DNA of 17,527 bases from Faecalibacterium sp. CAG:74 (GCA_000437595.1 FR899885.1:8251-25777); one strand, 5' to 3'; positions 6,894 through 14,742 are shown, counted from the stretch's first letter. Numbers and translations: made by a program. The notes: generated from the letters alone by a model not told the origin.

Positions 6894-7568
6894 ATGGACG
6901 CTTCTCCCATCACCCCCGACCTTGACGAAGCCCTGCGTTATGCGGGCGTTCGCGCGGACGAAAGCGGCGACATGCACCGAAAAATGGCGAAAATTGCCGC
7001 GCAGTGCATGAAAACCGTCACGCCGCGCTGCACCTACCGCGTGTCCGAAATCGCGTGGGAAAACGGGATGCCGTCGCTCTTTGGCGGGCAGCTTGTTTTG
7101 CCCGGCAGAACCGCCGCGGTTATGCTGCGCTCGTGTTCCCACGCGGCGCTGCTTGTCTGCACCCTCGGCACGACGTTCGATGCGCTGGCGCGGCAGGTAC
7201 AGGCGCGGGATTTTGCGGATGCGCTGCTGCTGGACGGCTTCGGCGGCGCGTATGTCGAAGCGGGCTGCAACGCGGCGGAGCGCGAAATCGCCGCGAAGCT
7301 GCCCGGCAAGTACCTCACCGACCGCTTCAGCCCCGGCTACGGCGATTTGCCGCTGGATGTGCAAAGCCCGCTGCTGGCGCTGACTGACGCGACCCGGCGG
7401 CTGGGCGTCACCCTCAGCGAATCGAACCTGATGAACCCGCTCAAGAGCGTCACCGCCGTGATTGGGCTGTCGGATACTACGCAGCAGGCGCGGATTCGCG
7501 GCTGTGACTTTTGCGCGATGCGGACGCGCTGCAATTTGCGAAAGGCAGGAAAAACCTGTGGAACATAA
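6894..7568 (+). CDS. Stand-alone methionine synthase activation-domain protein
   Basis: 224 residues corresponding to the C-terminal activation (SAM-binding) module of long MetH enzymes. That module binds S-adenosylmethionine and remethylates oxidised cob(II)alamin during reductive reactivation. The SAM-binding signature RFSPGYGD (R144 to D151) matches the family pattern RxxxGY. The next gene encodes a MetH that lacks this module, so the two very likely act together; a comparable split is known in Thermotoga. An added C-terminal cluster of four cysteines (C204, C207, C213, C222; spacing C-x2-C-x5-C-x8-C) could bind a metal or iron-sulfur centre. The start has GAGG 6 nt upstream. Its end overlaps the metH GTG start by 11 bp, suggesting translational coupling. 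Confidence 0.88.
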   Translation: MDASPITPDLDEALRYAGVRADESGDMHRKMAKIAAQCMKTVTPRCTYRVSEIAWENGMPSLFGGQLVLPGRTAAVMLRSCSHAALLVCTLGTTFDALARQVQARDFADALLLDGFGGAYVEAGCNAAEREIAAKLPGKYLTDRFSPGYGDLPLDVQSPLLALTDATRRLGVTLSESNLMNPLKSVTAVIGLSDTTQQARIRGCDFCAMRTRCNLRKAGKTCGT

Positions 7569-9942
7569 GCTGACTTTTCTGGATGGCGCAATGGGCACGA
7601 TGCTCCAGCGCCACGGGCTAAAGCTCGGTGAAATTCCTGAGCTGCTTGCTATCACCAACCCGGATTTGCTGACGAATATCCACCGGCAATATATCGAAGC
7701 GTGCACGGAAATCGTCTACGCGAACACGTTCGGGGCGAATCGGCGGAAGATGCAGAAAACGCCCTACACGGTTGCGGACGTGGTGTCTGCCGCCATTTCA
7801 GCGGCGAAAAAGGCTTGCATCGGCACATCCGCCCGCGTCGCGCTGGATATTGGTCCCTTGGGCGAACTGCTTGAACCGATGGGCACGCTGCCGTTCGAGA
7901 CGGCGGTGGACATGTTCGCGGAGATTGTGGACGCGGGCGTGAACGCGGGCGCTGACCTCATCTGCATCGAGACGATGACCGACCTGTACGAGGCAAAAGC
8001 CGCCCTGCTTGCCGCAAAGGAGCATTCGACGCTGCCCGTGTGGGTGACGATGAGCTTCGACGCGACCGGGCGCACCTTCACCGGTTGCACAATTCCGTCC
8101 ATGGCGCGGACGCTGGAAGGCTTGGGCGCGGACGCCATCGGGCTGAACTGCTCGCAGGGGCCGAAGCAGCTGCTTCCGCTCTTTCAGGAGCTTTGCCGCG
8201 TGACGACCCTGCCCGTGATTGCCAAACCGAACGCGGGTCTGCCCGATCCGGTTGATGGGCATTATGACCTGCCGCCGGAGGAGTTCGCCCGCACGATGGT
8301 GGATGTGGTGGGCGCGGGCGTGAGCATCGTCGGCGGCTGCTGCGGCACGAACCCCGACTACATCCGCGCGCTGCACGATGCTGTGCACACCATGACGCCC
8401 GGCGCGCGCGACATTCATCACGGCAGCTTCCTCTGCACGCCGACGATGCCGCTGGAAATCTCCGGCGTGCGCGTCATTGGCGAGCGCATCAATCCGACGG
8501 GTAAAAAGCGCTTCCAGCAGGCGTTGTTGGCGGGCGATTTGGATTACATCGTCGATGTCGCCATTGCGCAGGTGGACGCGGGCGCGCAGATTCTGGACGT
8601 CAACGTCGGCTATCCGGGCGTGGATGAAGTCGCCATGCTCCCGCGCGTGGTCAAGAAATTGCAGGAAGCGGTGGATGTGCCGCTCCAGCTGGATTCCACC
8701 AACGCCGCCGCGCTGGAAGCCGCCCTGCGCGTCTATAATGGCAAAGCGGCGGTCAACTCCGTCAACGGCGAAGAGAAAGCACTGCAAACGCTGCTGCCGG
8801 TGGTGAAGAAATACGGCGCGGCGGTCGTCGGTCTGGCGTTGGACGAGAAGGGCTTGCCCAAGACGGCGGCGGAGCGCGTCGCAATTGCGAAGCGCATTGT
8901 GGCGGCGGCGGAGAGCTTCGGCATCCCCCGCGAGGACGTGTTCATTGACTGTCTGACGTTGACCGTCTCCGCCCAGCAGGATCAGGCGGAAGAGACGCTG
9001 GCCGCCGTCCGCACGGTGCACCGCGACATGGGGCTGCAAACCGTGCTTGGCGTGTCGAACATTTCCTTCGGTCTGCCGAACCGCCTGCTGATGACGCAGA
9101 CGTTCCTTGTCCGCGCGATGAACGAGGGCTTGACGCTGCCCATCATCAACCCGAATCAGAAGGAAATCATGGATGCGGTCGCGGCGTTCCGCGTGCTCAG
9201 CGGCGAGGACGAGGCGTGCGCGGCGTATGTCGAGCGCTTCGGCTCAGAAGCCGCGCTTGCCGCTGAAAAGCAGCGCGCCGCCGCTGTTTCGTCTGCCCCG
9301 ACCGCGAAAGCCGCCGCCGCAGCCGTCACCAACCTCGATGACGCGATTATCCGCGGCCTCAAGGCGGACGCGGCGCGCTTGGCGAAGGAAGCGCTGGCGA
9401 CCGAAAACGAATTGTCGCTGGTTGAAAAGCACCTGATTCCCGCCTTGGACAAGGTCGGCACGGACTACGAGCGCGGCGTGGCGTTCCTGCCGCAGCTGCT
9501 TGGCGCGGCGCAGGCGGCGCAGGCGGTGTTCTCAGTCATCCGCGACAGCTTGGCGGCGAAGGGCGGCGAACCCGTCAAGAAGGGGCGCATCGTGATTGCG
9601 ACGGTCAAGGGCGATATCCACGACATTGGCAAGAACATCGTCCGCACGGTGCTGGAAAACTACGGCTACGATGTGCTGGATTTAGGGCGCGACGTGCCGC
9701 CGGAAACGGTGGTGGACGCGGTGGTGAAGGAAAATATCCGCCTTGTTGGTCTGTCCGCGCTGATGACGACGACCCTGCCGAGCATGGAGGAAACCGTGCG
9801 CCAGCTGCACACGCTGCCGAATCCGCCGAGCATCATGGTAGGCGGCGCGGTGGTGACGCCGGAGTACGCGCAGAAGATGGGCGCGTTTTACGCCAAGGAC
9901 GCGCGCGCATCGGTGGAAATCGCGAAAAAAGTATTGGGGTAA
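7558..9942 (+). CDS. metH: Cobalamin-dependent methionine synthase lacking the activation domain
   Basis: Transfers a methyl group from methyltetrahydrofolate through cobalamin to homocysteine, giving methionine. 794 residues from a GTG start with AGGA 7 nt upstream; the in-frame ATG at 7462 would overlap the previous gene by over 100 bp and adds unrelated residues. Domains in order: homocysteine-binding barrel (about 1-290) with zinc ligands C198 (GLNCSQGP) and C261/C262 (GGCCGT); pterin-binding barrel (about 300-560); an alanine-rich linker (about 565-592); a cobalamin cap domain (about 593-675); and a B12 Rossmann domain (about 676-794) with GDIHDIGKN, where H688 is the lower axial ligand. 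Long MetH is about 1200 residues; the missing SAM/activation module is the preceding gene. Confidence 0.95.
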   Translation: MEHKLTFLDGAMGTMLQRHGLKLGEIPELLAITNPDLLTNIHRQYIEACTEIVYANTFGANRRKMQKTPYTVADVVSAAISAAKKACIGTSARVALDIGPLGELLEPMGTLPFETAVDMFAEIVDAGVNAGADLICIETMTDLYEAKAALLAAKEHSTLPVWVTMSFDATGRTFTGCTIPSMARTLEGLGADAIGLNCSQGPKQLLPLFQELCRVTTLPVIAKPNAGLPDPVDGHYDLPPEEFARTMVDVVGAGVSIVGGCCGTNPDYIRALHDAVHTMTPGARDIHHGSFLCTPTMPLEISGVRVIGERINPTGKKRFQQALLAGDLDYIVDVAIAQVDAGAQILDVNVGYPGVDEVAMLPRVVKKLQEAVDVPLQLDSTNAAALEAALRVYNGKAAVNSVNGEEKALQTLLPVVKKYGAAVVGLALDEKGLPKTAAERVAIAKRIVAAAESFGIPREDVFIDCLTLTVSAQQDQAEETLAAVRTVHRDMGLQTVLGVSNISFGLPNRLLMTQTFLVRAMNEGLTLPIINPNQKEIMDAVAAFRVLSGEDEACAAYVERFGSEAALAAEKQRAAAVSSAPTAKAAAAAVTNLDDAIIRGLKADAARLAKEALATENELSLVEKHLIPALDKVGTDYERGVAFLPQLLGAAQAAQAVFSVIRDSLAAKGGEPVKKGRIVIATVKGDIHDIGKNIVRTVLENYGYDVLDLGRDVPPETVVDAVVKENIRLVGLSALMTTTLPSMEETVRQLHTLPNPPSIMVGGAVVTPEYAQKMGAFYAKDARASVEIAKKVLG

Positions 9943-9956
9943 AGGAGAATTCGCCC

Positions 9957-10790
9957 ATGCGTACCCTGCTGATGGCGGATATTCACGGCAATTTCGCCGC
10001 GCTTCGGGCGATTCTTTCGACCCCGGAGGCGCAGTCCTGCGGGCGCGTCATTTCCCTTGGCGATCAGGTGAATTTCGGCCCGGAAAGCCGCAAAGTCGTC
10101 GAAACCCTGCGTTCACTCGGCGCGACGATGCTCATGGGCAATCACGAGGAGCGGCTGCTGCATCCGGATGATTTTGCCGGCTACAACTGGGCGATGCTGC
10201 GTGTGACGGCAGGGCAATTGTCAGGCATTTCACTGGCTGATTTGCCGGTGGATGTCCGCATTGGTTCGGCACTGCTGACGCACGGCACGCCCGGCGACCC
10301 GTACCATTTGGTTTATCCGCCGGATTTGCCGGATTTGCTGAAGGCGCTGCCGGAAGACGTGTCGCTGCTGATTTCGGGGCATAATCACCTCTGCTGGGAT
10401 GTCACTTCCGGGCATCGGCGGGCGTTCAATCCGGGCAGCGCCGGGCTGAATGAGACAGGCACGGGCGCGCGGGCGATGTTCGCCATTTGGGATGGCGATG
10501 AGCTCACGCCGTGCAGCACGCCCTACGACGTAACGGAAAACGCCCGCGCGTACCTTTCCGGCGGATTTGCGCAGGAAGCGCCGGAAATGAGCCGGATGTG
10601 CCTGCAAGAGATGGAAACGGGGCAGTATCAAGGCGTTTTGCGGCTGATTCGGCATGTGAAGCACGTTGCGGAAGGCATGGGGCTGACGATTGCCGACCGC
10701 GAAGCATGGCTGGCGGCGGACGCGGCCGCCCCGTGGCGCGAACCCATTTCAACCGCGGATTTCTGGGCGCGAAAGGAGAAAGAAGCATGA
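9957..10790 (+). CDS. Calcineurin-like metallophosphoesterase
   Basis: 277-residue cytosolic protein of the YfcE/MJ0936-like phosphodiesterase group. The two-metal centre motifs are all visible: D8-x-H10 (ADIHGN), D36 (SLGDQ), N62-H63 (MGNHEE), H109 (LTHGTPGD) and H142-x-H144 (SGHNH), with the usual NPGSAG following. The substrate cannot be told from sequence; relatives hydrolyse phosphodiesters. The C-terminal 100 residues or so are an extension beyond the core fold with no assignable domain. AAAGGAG overlaps the metH stop and stands 9 nt before the ATG. The stop codon overlaps the mnmE start (ATGA). Confidence 0.88.
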   Translation: MRTLLMADIHGNFAALRAILSTPEAQSCGRVISLGDQVNFGPESRKVVETLRSLGATMLMGNHEERLLHPDDFAGYNWAMLRVTAGQLSGISLADLPVDVRIGSALLTHGTPGDPYHLVYPPDLPDLLKALPEDVSLLISGHNHLCWDVTSGHRRAFNPGSAGLNETGTGARAMFAIWDGDELTPCSTPYDVTENARAYLSGGFAQEAPEMSRMCLQEMETGQYQGVLRLIRHVKHVAEGMGLTIADREAWLAADAAAPWREPISTADFWARKEKEA

Positions 10791-12133
10791 GCGATACCAT
10801 CGCAGCCATCGCGACTGCGCCGGGACAGGGCGGCATTGCGATTGTCCGCGTGTCGGGCGACATGGCGGAGGACATTTTACGCCGCATCTTCCGCCCAGTC
10901 GGCGGGAAACATCCGCTGCCGACGCATCTGCTAACCTACGGGTATATTGTGGAGGATACGGAGCGCATTGACGAGTGCATGGCGGTCATCATGCGCGCAC
11001 CCAAATCGTACACACGCGAGGATGTGGTGGAATTCCAGTTGCACGGCGGCGGCTGTGTTGCGCAGAAGGTGCTTGCGCTGTGCCTGGCCTCCGGCGCACG
11101 CTTAGCGCAGCCGGGCGAATTTACCCGCCGGGCATTTTTGAACGGGCGAATTGACTTAAGCCAAGCCGAAGCCGTGATGGACTTAATCGCCGCGCAGGGC
11201 GAGCAGAGCCGCAAAGCCGCCATGCGCCAGCTGACCGGGGGCGCGTCGTCATTCATCCGCAAGGCGGCGGACGAATTGTACGCCATTCAGGCGGGCGTGG
11301 CGGCGTGCATTGACTATCCGGAGGAAATCAGCGAAGAGGAAGCCGCGAGCGACCTTGCGCCGCGCATTGCACATCTGGCGAAAACGCTGACGGACGCCTG
11401 CGACGAGCGCGCCGCGCGGCTGCTGCAATCAGGGCTTCGCGTTGCGCTGTGCGGGCAGCCGAACGTGGGCAAATCGAGCCTGCTCAACGCGCTTTTAGGC
11501 GAGGAAAAGGCGATTGTGACCGCGATTCCCGGCACGACGCGCGATTTGGTGGAGGGCACGCTGATGCTCTCCGGCAGCGTCATCCACCTGACGGACACCG
11601 CCGGCCTGCACGACACGGACGACCCGGTGGAGCGCATTGGCGTTGACCGCGCGCGACGCGCCCTGGCGGACGCGGACGTGGTGCTGCTGGTGCTGGACAT
11701 GAGCCGCCCGCTATCCGCCGAGGACGAATCGCTCCTGCGCACGCTGCACGGGCGGAACGGCTGCATTGTGCTGAACAAGAGCGACCTGCCGCCGGTGCTG
11801 ACGGAAAGCAACCTGCAAGACGCGGCGGACGACAAGCCGATTCTGACCGTCTCCGCGAGTGTTCCGGACAGTTTGCAGCCGCTGAAAAGCTACCTTGCGT
11901 CCCAAGCCGCTGTCAGCGACCAGCTCACCCTGACCCAGCCGCGCCACATCGCAGCCGCGCGCCGGGCGGTTGCCGCATTGCATCAGGCGGAGGACACGCT
12001 GCGCAGCTATTCGGTGGACTTGGCGGGCGTGGACTTGCAGCAGGCGCAGATGGCGCTGGCGGAAATCACGGGCGATGAGGTGGAGGAAAAGCTGCTCGAT
12101 GAGGTGTTCGGCAGGTTCTGCGTGGGAAAATAA
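10787..12133 (+). CDS. mnmE: tRNA uridine-5-carboxymethylaminomethyl modification GTPase MnmE
   Basis: 448 residues, the normal length. With MnmG, MnmE modifies the wobble uridine of certain tRNAs using a folate one-carbon unit and GTP hydrolysis. The N-terminal folate-binding domain (1 to about 118) is followed by a helical domain split by a G domain (about 215-370). The G domain has G1 GQPNVGKS (223-230), a G2 segment TTRD (250-253), G3 DTAG (270-273) and G4 NKSD (330-333). The protein ends FCVGK with C445, the family's characteristic C-terminal cysteine. The ATG at 10787 has AAAGGAG 8 nt upstream and overlaps the preceding stop by 4 bp. The next gene downstream in this direction is not mnmG; a strong terminator ends the operon. 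Confidence 0.96.
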   Translation: MSDTIAAIATAPGQGGIAIVRVSGDMAEDILRRIFRPVGGKHPLPTHLLTYGYIVEDTERIDECMAVIMRAPKSYTREDVVEFQLHGGGCVAQKVLALCLASGARLAQPGEFTRRAFLNGRIDLSQAEAVMDLIAAQGEQSRKAAMRQLTGGASSFIRKAADELYAIQAGVAACIDYPEEISEEEAASDLAPRIAHLAKTLTDACDERAARLLQSGLRVALCGQPNVGKSSLLNALLGEEKAIVTAIPGTTRDLVEGTLMLSGSVIHLTDTAGLHDTDDPVERIGVDRARRALADADVVLLVLDMSRPLSAEDESLLRTLHGRNGCIVLNKSDLPPVLTESNLQDAADDKPILTVSASVPDSLQPLKSYLASQAAVSDQLTLTQPRHIAAARRAVAALHQAEDTLRSYSVDLAGVDLQQAQMALAEITGDEVEEKLLDEVFGRFCVGK

Positions 12134-12139
12134 ACAAAT

Positions 12140-12180
12140 AAGGCAGGTACACCGCGCAAATGGGTGTACCTGCCTTTTCA
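12140..12180 (+). terminator. Strong bidirectional terminator between mnmE and the holin gene
   Basis: A perfect 14-bp stem (12140-12153 with 12163-12176) with a 9-nt loop runs into TTTT. On the other strand the stem is followed by TTATTTGTTTA, so it also fits as terminator of the convergent holin gene. It marks the junction of the housekeeping operon with the phage-like cluster. Confidence 0.92.
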
Positions 12181-12181
12181 T

Positions 12182-12421
12182 TTACTTCCGCTCAATCACC
12201 GTCTGGCTGTCGCTGACGCCCGGGGTCGTCGGGTCAATCACAACGCCCAGGGTGCTCAGCAGGGACAGCAGCGCCGCGCCCAGCTGCATCACCTGCTCCT
12301 GCGCTACCGTCGTCTCAATGCCGAACAAGTCCAGCAGGTTGAACACGAACGTGCAGACGACCGCCAGCAGCGTCGTCAGCCAAACCTTGTTGTGGAAACG
12401 AAGCGACCAGTTGATTTTCAT
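12182..12421 (-). CDS. Phi-LC3-family phage holin
   Basis: 79-residue membrane protein that would form the pore or lesion allowing an endolysin to reach the cell wall. It has the family layout: polar MKINWSLRF start, a first membrane segment (about 13-33) ending LFGI, a second hydrophobic segment (about 44-62), then VIDPTTPGVSDS, the characteristic phi-LC3 holin tail. The start was set at the internal ATG because AAGGATG precedes it by the right distance; an upstream in-frame ATG adds seven non-family residues. It is the last gene of the leftward tail/lysis cluster, but an opposite-strand gene separates it from the other lysis genes, so it may need its own promoter. Confidence 0.9.
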   Translation of the reverse strand: MKINWSLRFHNKVWLTTLLAVVCTFVFNLLDLFGIETTVAQEQVMQLGAALLSLLSTLGVVIDPTTPGVSDSQTVIERK

Positions 12422-12445
12422 GCAATCATCCTTTCTGTGCAAATC

Positions 12446-12469
12446 TTTTTCTTCACGCTGGAAGAAAAA
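12446..12469. promoter_or_regulatory. AT-rich palindrome between divergent genes
   Basis: Perfect 9-bp inverted repeat TTTTTCTTC / GAAGAAAAA with a 6-nt spacer, centred in the 112-bp gap between the holin start and the secreted-protein start. It could be an operator for both genes or a small RNA hairpin. I found no convincing sigma-A promoter in this gap. Confidence 0.45.
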
Positions 12470-12533
12470 TGGGAGGAAAAGCGTTTTGTTTGTGGAAATG
12501 GTACATCATCCGACAACGAAAGGGGAGATTCTG

Positions 12534-13067
12534 ATGAAGAAACGTGTTTTGTCCGCCTTGATGGCGCTGCTCCTGCTGATTCCTGCCGCCGGAAGTGCCG
12601 AGGAAGCGCCGATGCTGCTGGAATCCTACGCTTCACGCGGCGCGCGGCAGGTGACGTTCGCCTATCCGGAAGGGTGCACGGTGGAGGTGGAGGACAAAAT
12701 CGGGACGATGGTGTTCATGGATGATGAAACCTATGTGGTGGTGGTCGTGACCCACAAGGGCAGTTCCGGCATCGACGAGATTCGGGAAGCTATCGGCGAT
12801 TCGTCGCTGATTTTCGCCCTGACCGACGACATGCACCTTTACGCCACGCATGGGATGCTGAATTATCCGCTGCTGACGAATTACGATTACGTCGAGGTGG
12901 GGCTGAATCTTCCCGGTGGCGTGGATGTAGTCGTTGCATCCCAGTGCCTCTATGGGGATACGGCGGTCTACGATCTGCTGCTGACCATCGTCGGATCGCT
13001 CACGGATGCAGCGCCGCTGCAAACGTGGCTGGAGGAAACGTGGATTCCAACGGTGATGCAGGAATGA
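12534..13067 (+). CDS. Secreted protein of unknown function
   Basis: 177 residues with a classical signal peptide: basic MKKR, a hydrophobic stretch (about 5-19) and a likely signal peptidase I site GSA-EE after residue 22. There is no lipobox cysteine, no membrane segment in the mature part, and one cysteine at C48. The mature part begins with a FAYPEGCTVE segment, loosely like small extracytoplasmic PsbP-like folds; I would not assign a family on that. The ATG has AGGGGAG 6 nt upstream, and the long frame upstream of it (from 11970) overlaps mnmE in another frame and is rejected. It stands on the opposite strand inside the phage lysis genes and has its own terminator, like a cargo gene. Confidence 0.75.
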   Translation: MKKRVLSALMALLLLIPAAGSAEEAPMLLESYASRGARQVTFAYPEGCTVEVEDKIGTMVFMDDETYVVVVVTHKGSSGIDEIREAIGDSSLIFALTDDMHLYATHGMLNYPLLTNYDYVEVGLNLPGGVDVVVASQCLYGDTAVYDLLLTIVGSLTDAAPLQTWLEETWIPTVMQE

Positions 13068-13075
13068 CCATCGGG

Positions 13076-13114
13076 GGCTTGGGTGGACGCGCGTTCCACC
13101 CAAGCCGATTTTGT
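13076..13114 (+). terminator. Terminator of the secreted-protein gene
   Basis: Perfect 12-bp stem GGCTTGGGTGGA / TCCACCCAAGCC (13076-13087 with 13095-13106), 7-nt loop, followed by GATTTTGTTA. It sits between convergent genes: the secreted-protein stop 9 nt upstream and the SH3 protein stop at 13114. Confidence 0.85.
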
Positions 13115-13605
13115 TATCCGCGACGGTCAGCCAGTTCCCACAGCGCCAGCTTGCTCTTCTTGCCGAAGATACCATCAACCGTGAGGTTGTTATCCTTCTG
13201 GAAAGCCTTCACTGCGGTTTCGGTGTTTTTCCCGTAGTAGCCGTCGGGAGTGCCAACGTCCGTGTAGCCGAGATCATACAGATCGCTCTGAATGCGCTTC
13301 ACAGGCAGATAGTATTTCCCGGAATGGGAAGAACGCTTCCAAGCGGGGGTGCTATATCGCGGGATGTACATCTCATCGCTGGCACAGGTGGACGGCACGC
13401 CCGTCAAATAGTTCTGGTGAACATACCCCTCAATGGTATCAATGCAATCCCAGACAGAAACATACTTGAAAGGGTCGAGAGAAAAAACCCGCGTAACGGG
13501 ATAACCACGAGGCAGTTCGGTAATCACGTTGCTCGTGTTCGTTTCAGCTTCACTGCGCAGATGCACAGTCTGTCCAGAAGGAACGTTAATCCAGTAGGTA
13601 CTCAT
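13114..13605 (-). CDS. SH3-like plus peptidoglycan-binding domain protein
   Basis: 163 residues. An SH3-like domain (about 4-68) is recognisable from VHLRSEAETNTSNVITELPRG and VSVW...EGYVHQNYL. A peptidoglycan_binding_1 domain (about 103-158) is recognisable from IQSDLYDLGY, DGYYG, AVKAFQKDN and TVDGIFGKKSK. There is no catalytic domain and no signal peptide, so it is a wall-targeting protein without visible hydrolase activity. As a product of a lysis cluster it may be a lysin partner or the binding half of a split lysin. The start has GAGG 8 nt upstream. Base composition is visibly less GC-rich than its neighbours, hinting at a separate origin. An AT-rich leader with a small hairpin (13642-13657) precedes it. 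Confidence 0.8.
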   Translation of the reverse strand: MSTYWINVPSGQTVHLRSEAETNTSNVITELPRGYPVTRVFSLDPFKYVSVWDCIDTIEGYVHQNYLTGVPSTCASDEMYIPRYSTPAWKRSSHSGKYYLPVKRIQSDLYDLGYTDVGTPDGYYGKNTETAVKAFQKDNNLTVDGIFGKKSKLALWELADRRG

Positions 13606-13688
13606 TACATTTACCTCTGTTTCTCAATGTAGTATTTATATACCTCACTCCTGAGGTGTGTCATTTAGGGCTTGAGAGTAAAGTCGTG

Positions 13689-13910
13689 TTACGCTATCCG
13701 CCCGCGAATCTCCTGCAAGCCATGCTCCGCCTCGTCCATGCGCCCCTCCAGACGGTAGGTGCGCTCAATCAGGTTGTTGTGCTGGGCGACGCGCTTTTCC
13801 AGCTGCGCCAAGCGGTACTGCGTCAGCCGGGAGGACGCCAGCACGCCCGCGCATGACCCCGCCAGCGTGCAGAAACCCGAAATCAGCGCCACAAGCAGCG
13901 ATTCGCTCAT
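13689..13910 (-). CDS. Small phage membrane/coiled-coil protein, XhlA-like
   Basis: 73 residues. One N-terminal membrane segment (about 5-26) is followed by a charged helical coiled coil (about 32-70) containing the string EKRVAQHNNLIERTYRLE. Proteins of this form, often labelled haemolysin XhlA-like, occur beside endolysin genes in clostridial phages and are thought to help holins. The ATG overlaps the stop of the endolysin gene (ATGA) and has a perfect AAGGAGG 6 nt upstream. The longer frame upstream lies inside the endolysin gene and is discarded. Family membership is from pattern recognition and remains moderate. Confidence 0.75.
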   Translation of the reverse strand: MSESLLVALISGFCTLAGSCAGVLASSRLTQYRLAQLEKRVAQHNNLIERTYRLEGRMDEAEHGLQEIRGRIA

Positions 13911-14590
13911 GTGCCGCCTCCTTCCAGCGCCGCCCACGTCTGTTTGCCGACGATGCCGTCCACCTGTAAGCCCCGCTCGGACTGGAAGCCCTTCACGCTG
14001 CACCGCGTCATCGTACCGAAAATGCCGTCTACGGCAAGTTCGTAGCCCGCGCGGTTCAGCAGCGTTTGCAGCAGGCGGACGGAATCGCCCCTGCTGCCCG
14101 TGCGGAGGGTCGGACGGGACACGCTGGACGAAGTGGACACGGCGGAATCGCCCGCAGAATTGAAGCTGCTGGTTTCAGCCACGTCCTTCAGCCAGCCCCA
14201 ATAGCGCCATTTGCCGATTTTGCTGTCTGCCTTGACTGCCATGCCTTCGGTGGAGGCGTGGACGATGCGCAGCGGCGACACGCTCGTGACCAGCCCGATG
14301 TGGCAGAAGTCGCCCAGCCCGTCTGAAAAGCGCGCGGGCGTTACGGGCTTCCACTTGAACACCGCCATGCCGGGGCGGAGGCCGGCGGCGGATGCAATTG
14401 TACCCGAACGGGCGAGGTACTTGCGGAAAATGGTGTTGCTGCCGTGGTAGATGGATGCGCCCTGACGGCGGAACGCGCGGACGAACATGCCGGAACAGTC
14501 GATGCCGCGCGCGTCGTTCGTGCCGGGGGATGCGTAGGGGAAGCCGATGCAGGCTTCAAAGTCGCTGATGAGCTGTTCCAAATTGAGCAA
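13907..14590 (-). CDS. NlpC/P60 endolysin with peptidoglycan-binding domain
   Basis: 227 residues from a TTG start with GGAGGT 6 nt upstream; the ATG 24 codons further up has no ribosome site and adds unrelated residues. An N-terminal NlpC/P60 cysteine peptidase domain (about 1-138) has catalytic Cys32 (GIDCSGMFV), His97 (FCHIGLV) and probably His111 (VHAST). It would cut peptide stems of peptidoglycan. A Ser-rich linker (about 140-160) leads to a peptidoglycan_binding_1 domain (about 163-223) with VDGIFG and VDGIVGKQTWAAL. No signal peptide is seen, which fits release by a holin. It stands directly after the tail hub gene and overlaps the next small membrane protein gene by 4 bp. Confidence 0.88.
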   Translation of the reverse strand: MLNLEQLISDFEACIGFPYASPGTNDARGIDCSGMFVRAFRRQGASIYHGSNTIFRKYLARSGTIASAAGLRPGMAVFKWKPVTPARFSDGLGDFCHIGLVTSVSPLRIVHASTEGMAVKADSKIGKWRYWGWLKDVAETSSFNSAGDSAVSTSSSVSRPTLRTGSRGDSVRLLQTLLNRAGYELAVDGIFGTMTRCSVKGFQSERGLQVDGIVGKQTWAALEGGGT

Positions 14591-14639
14591 AAAATCACCT
14601 CCAATGATAATGAGCAATGGGATAGTGTGCGTAACCTGT

Positions 14640-14686
14640 GGATAAACACGCGGAAGCAGCATGAGAGCGTCACCAACTCAATCGCG
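14640..14686 (+). repeat. Dispersed repeat core, copy C
   Basis: Third copy of the 47-nt core, very close to copy B. Its hairpin tail runs to 14744: a 10-bp stem with GAA loop identical to copy B (about 14698-14720), then GAGGGGC/GCCCCTC with AGC loop (14728-14744). The last stem overlaps the stop codon of the tail hub gene. Its presence in the phage-like cluster links that cluster to the rest of this chromosome. Confidence 0.88.
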
Positions 14687-14742
14687 CGAAAGGGAGTCCA
14701 GAGGGTCGAAGACCCTTTGGCGGGGTTGAGGGGCAGCGCCCC

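Noticed and set aside
7462..7557. N-terminal extension of MetH to an ATG at 7462
   Set aside because: It would overlap the activation gene by over 100 bp and adds residues foreign to the family. The GTG at 7558 has a ribosome site and starts right before the conserved barrel.
7798..9039. 413-residue open frame antisense to metH
   Set aside because: The metH reading is certain from its motifs; this frame is low-complexity His/Arg/Gln-rich shadow sequence.
12134..12181. Phage attachment site at the mnmE 3' end
   Set aside because: The sequence is explained as a bidirectional terminator. No duplicated target or integrase is visible in the window.
11970..12533. Long in-frame extension upstream of the secreted protein
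   Set aside because: It runs through the end of mnmE in another frame, through the terminator and opposite the holin. The signal peptide begins at the ATG at 12534 behind a good ribosome site.
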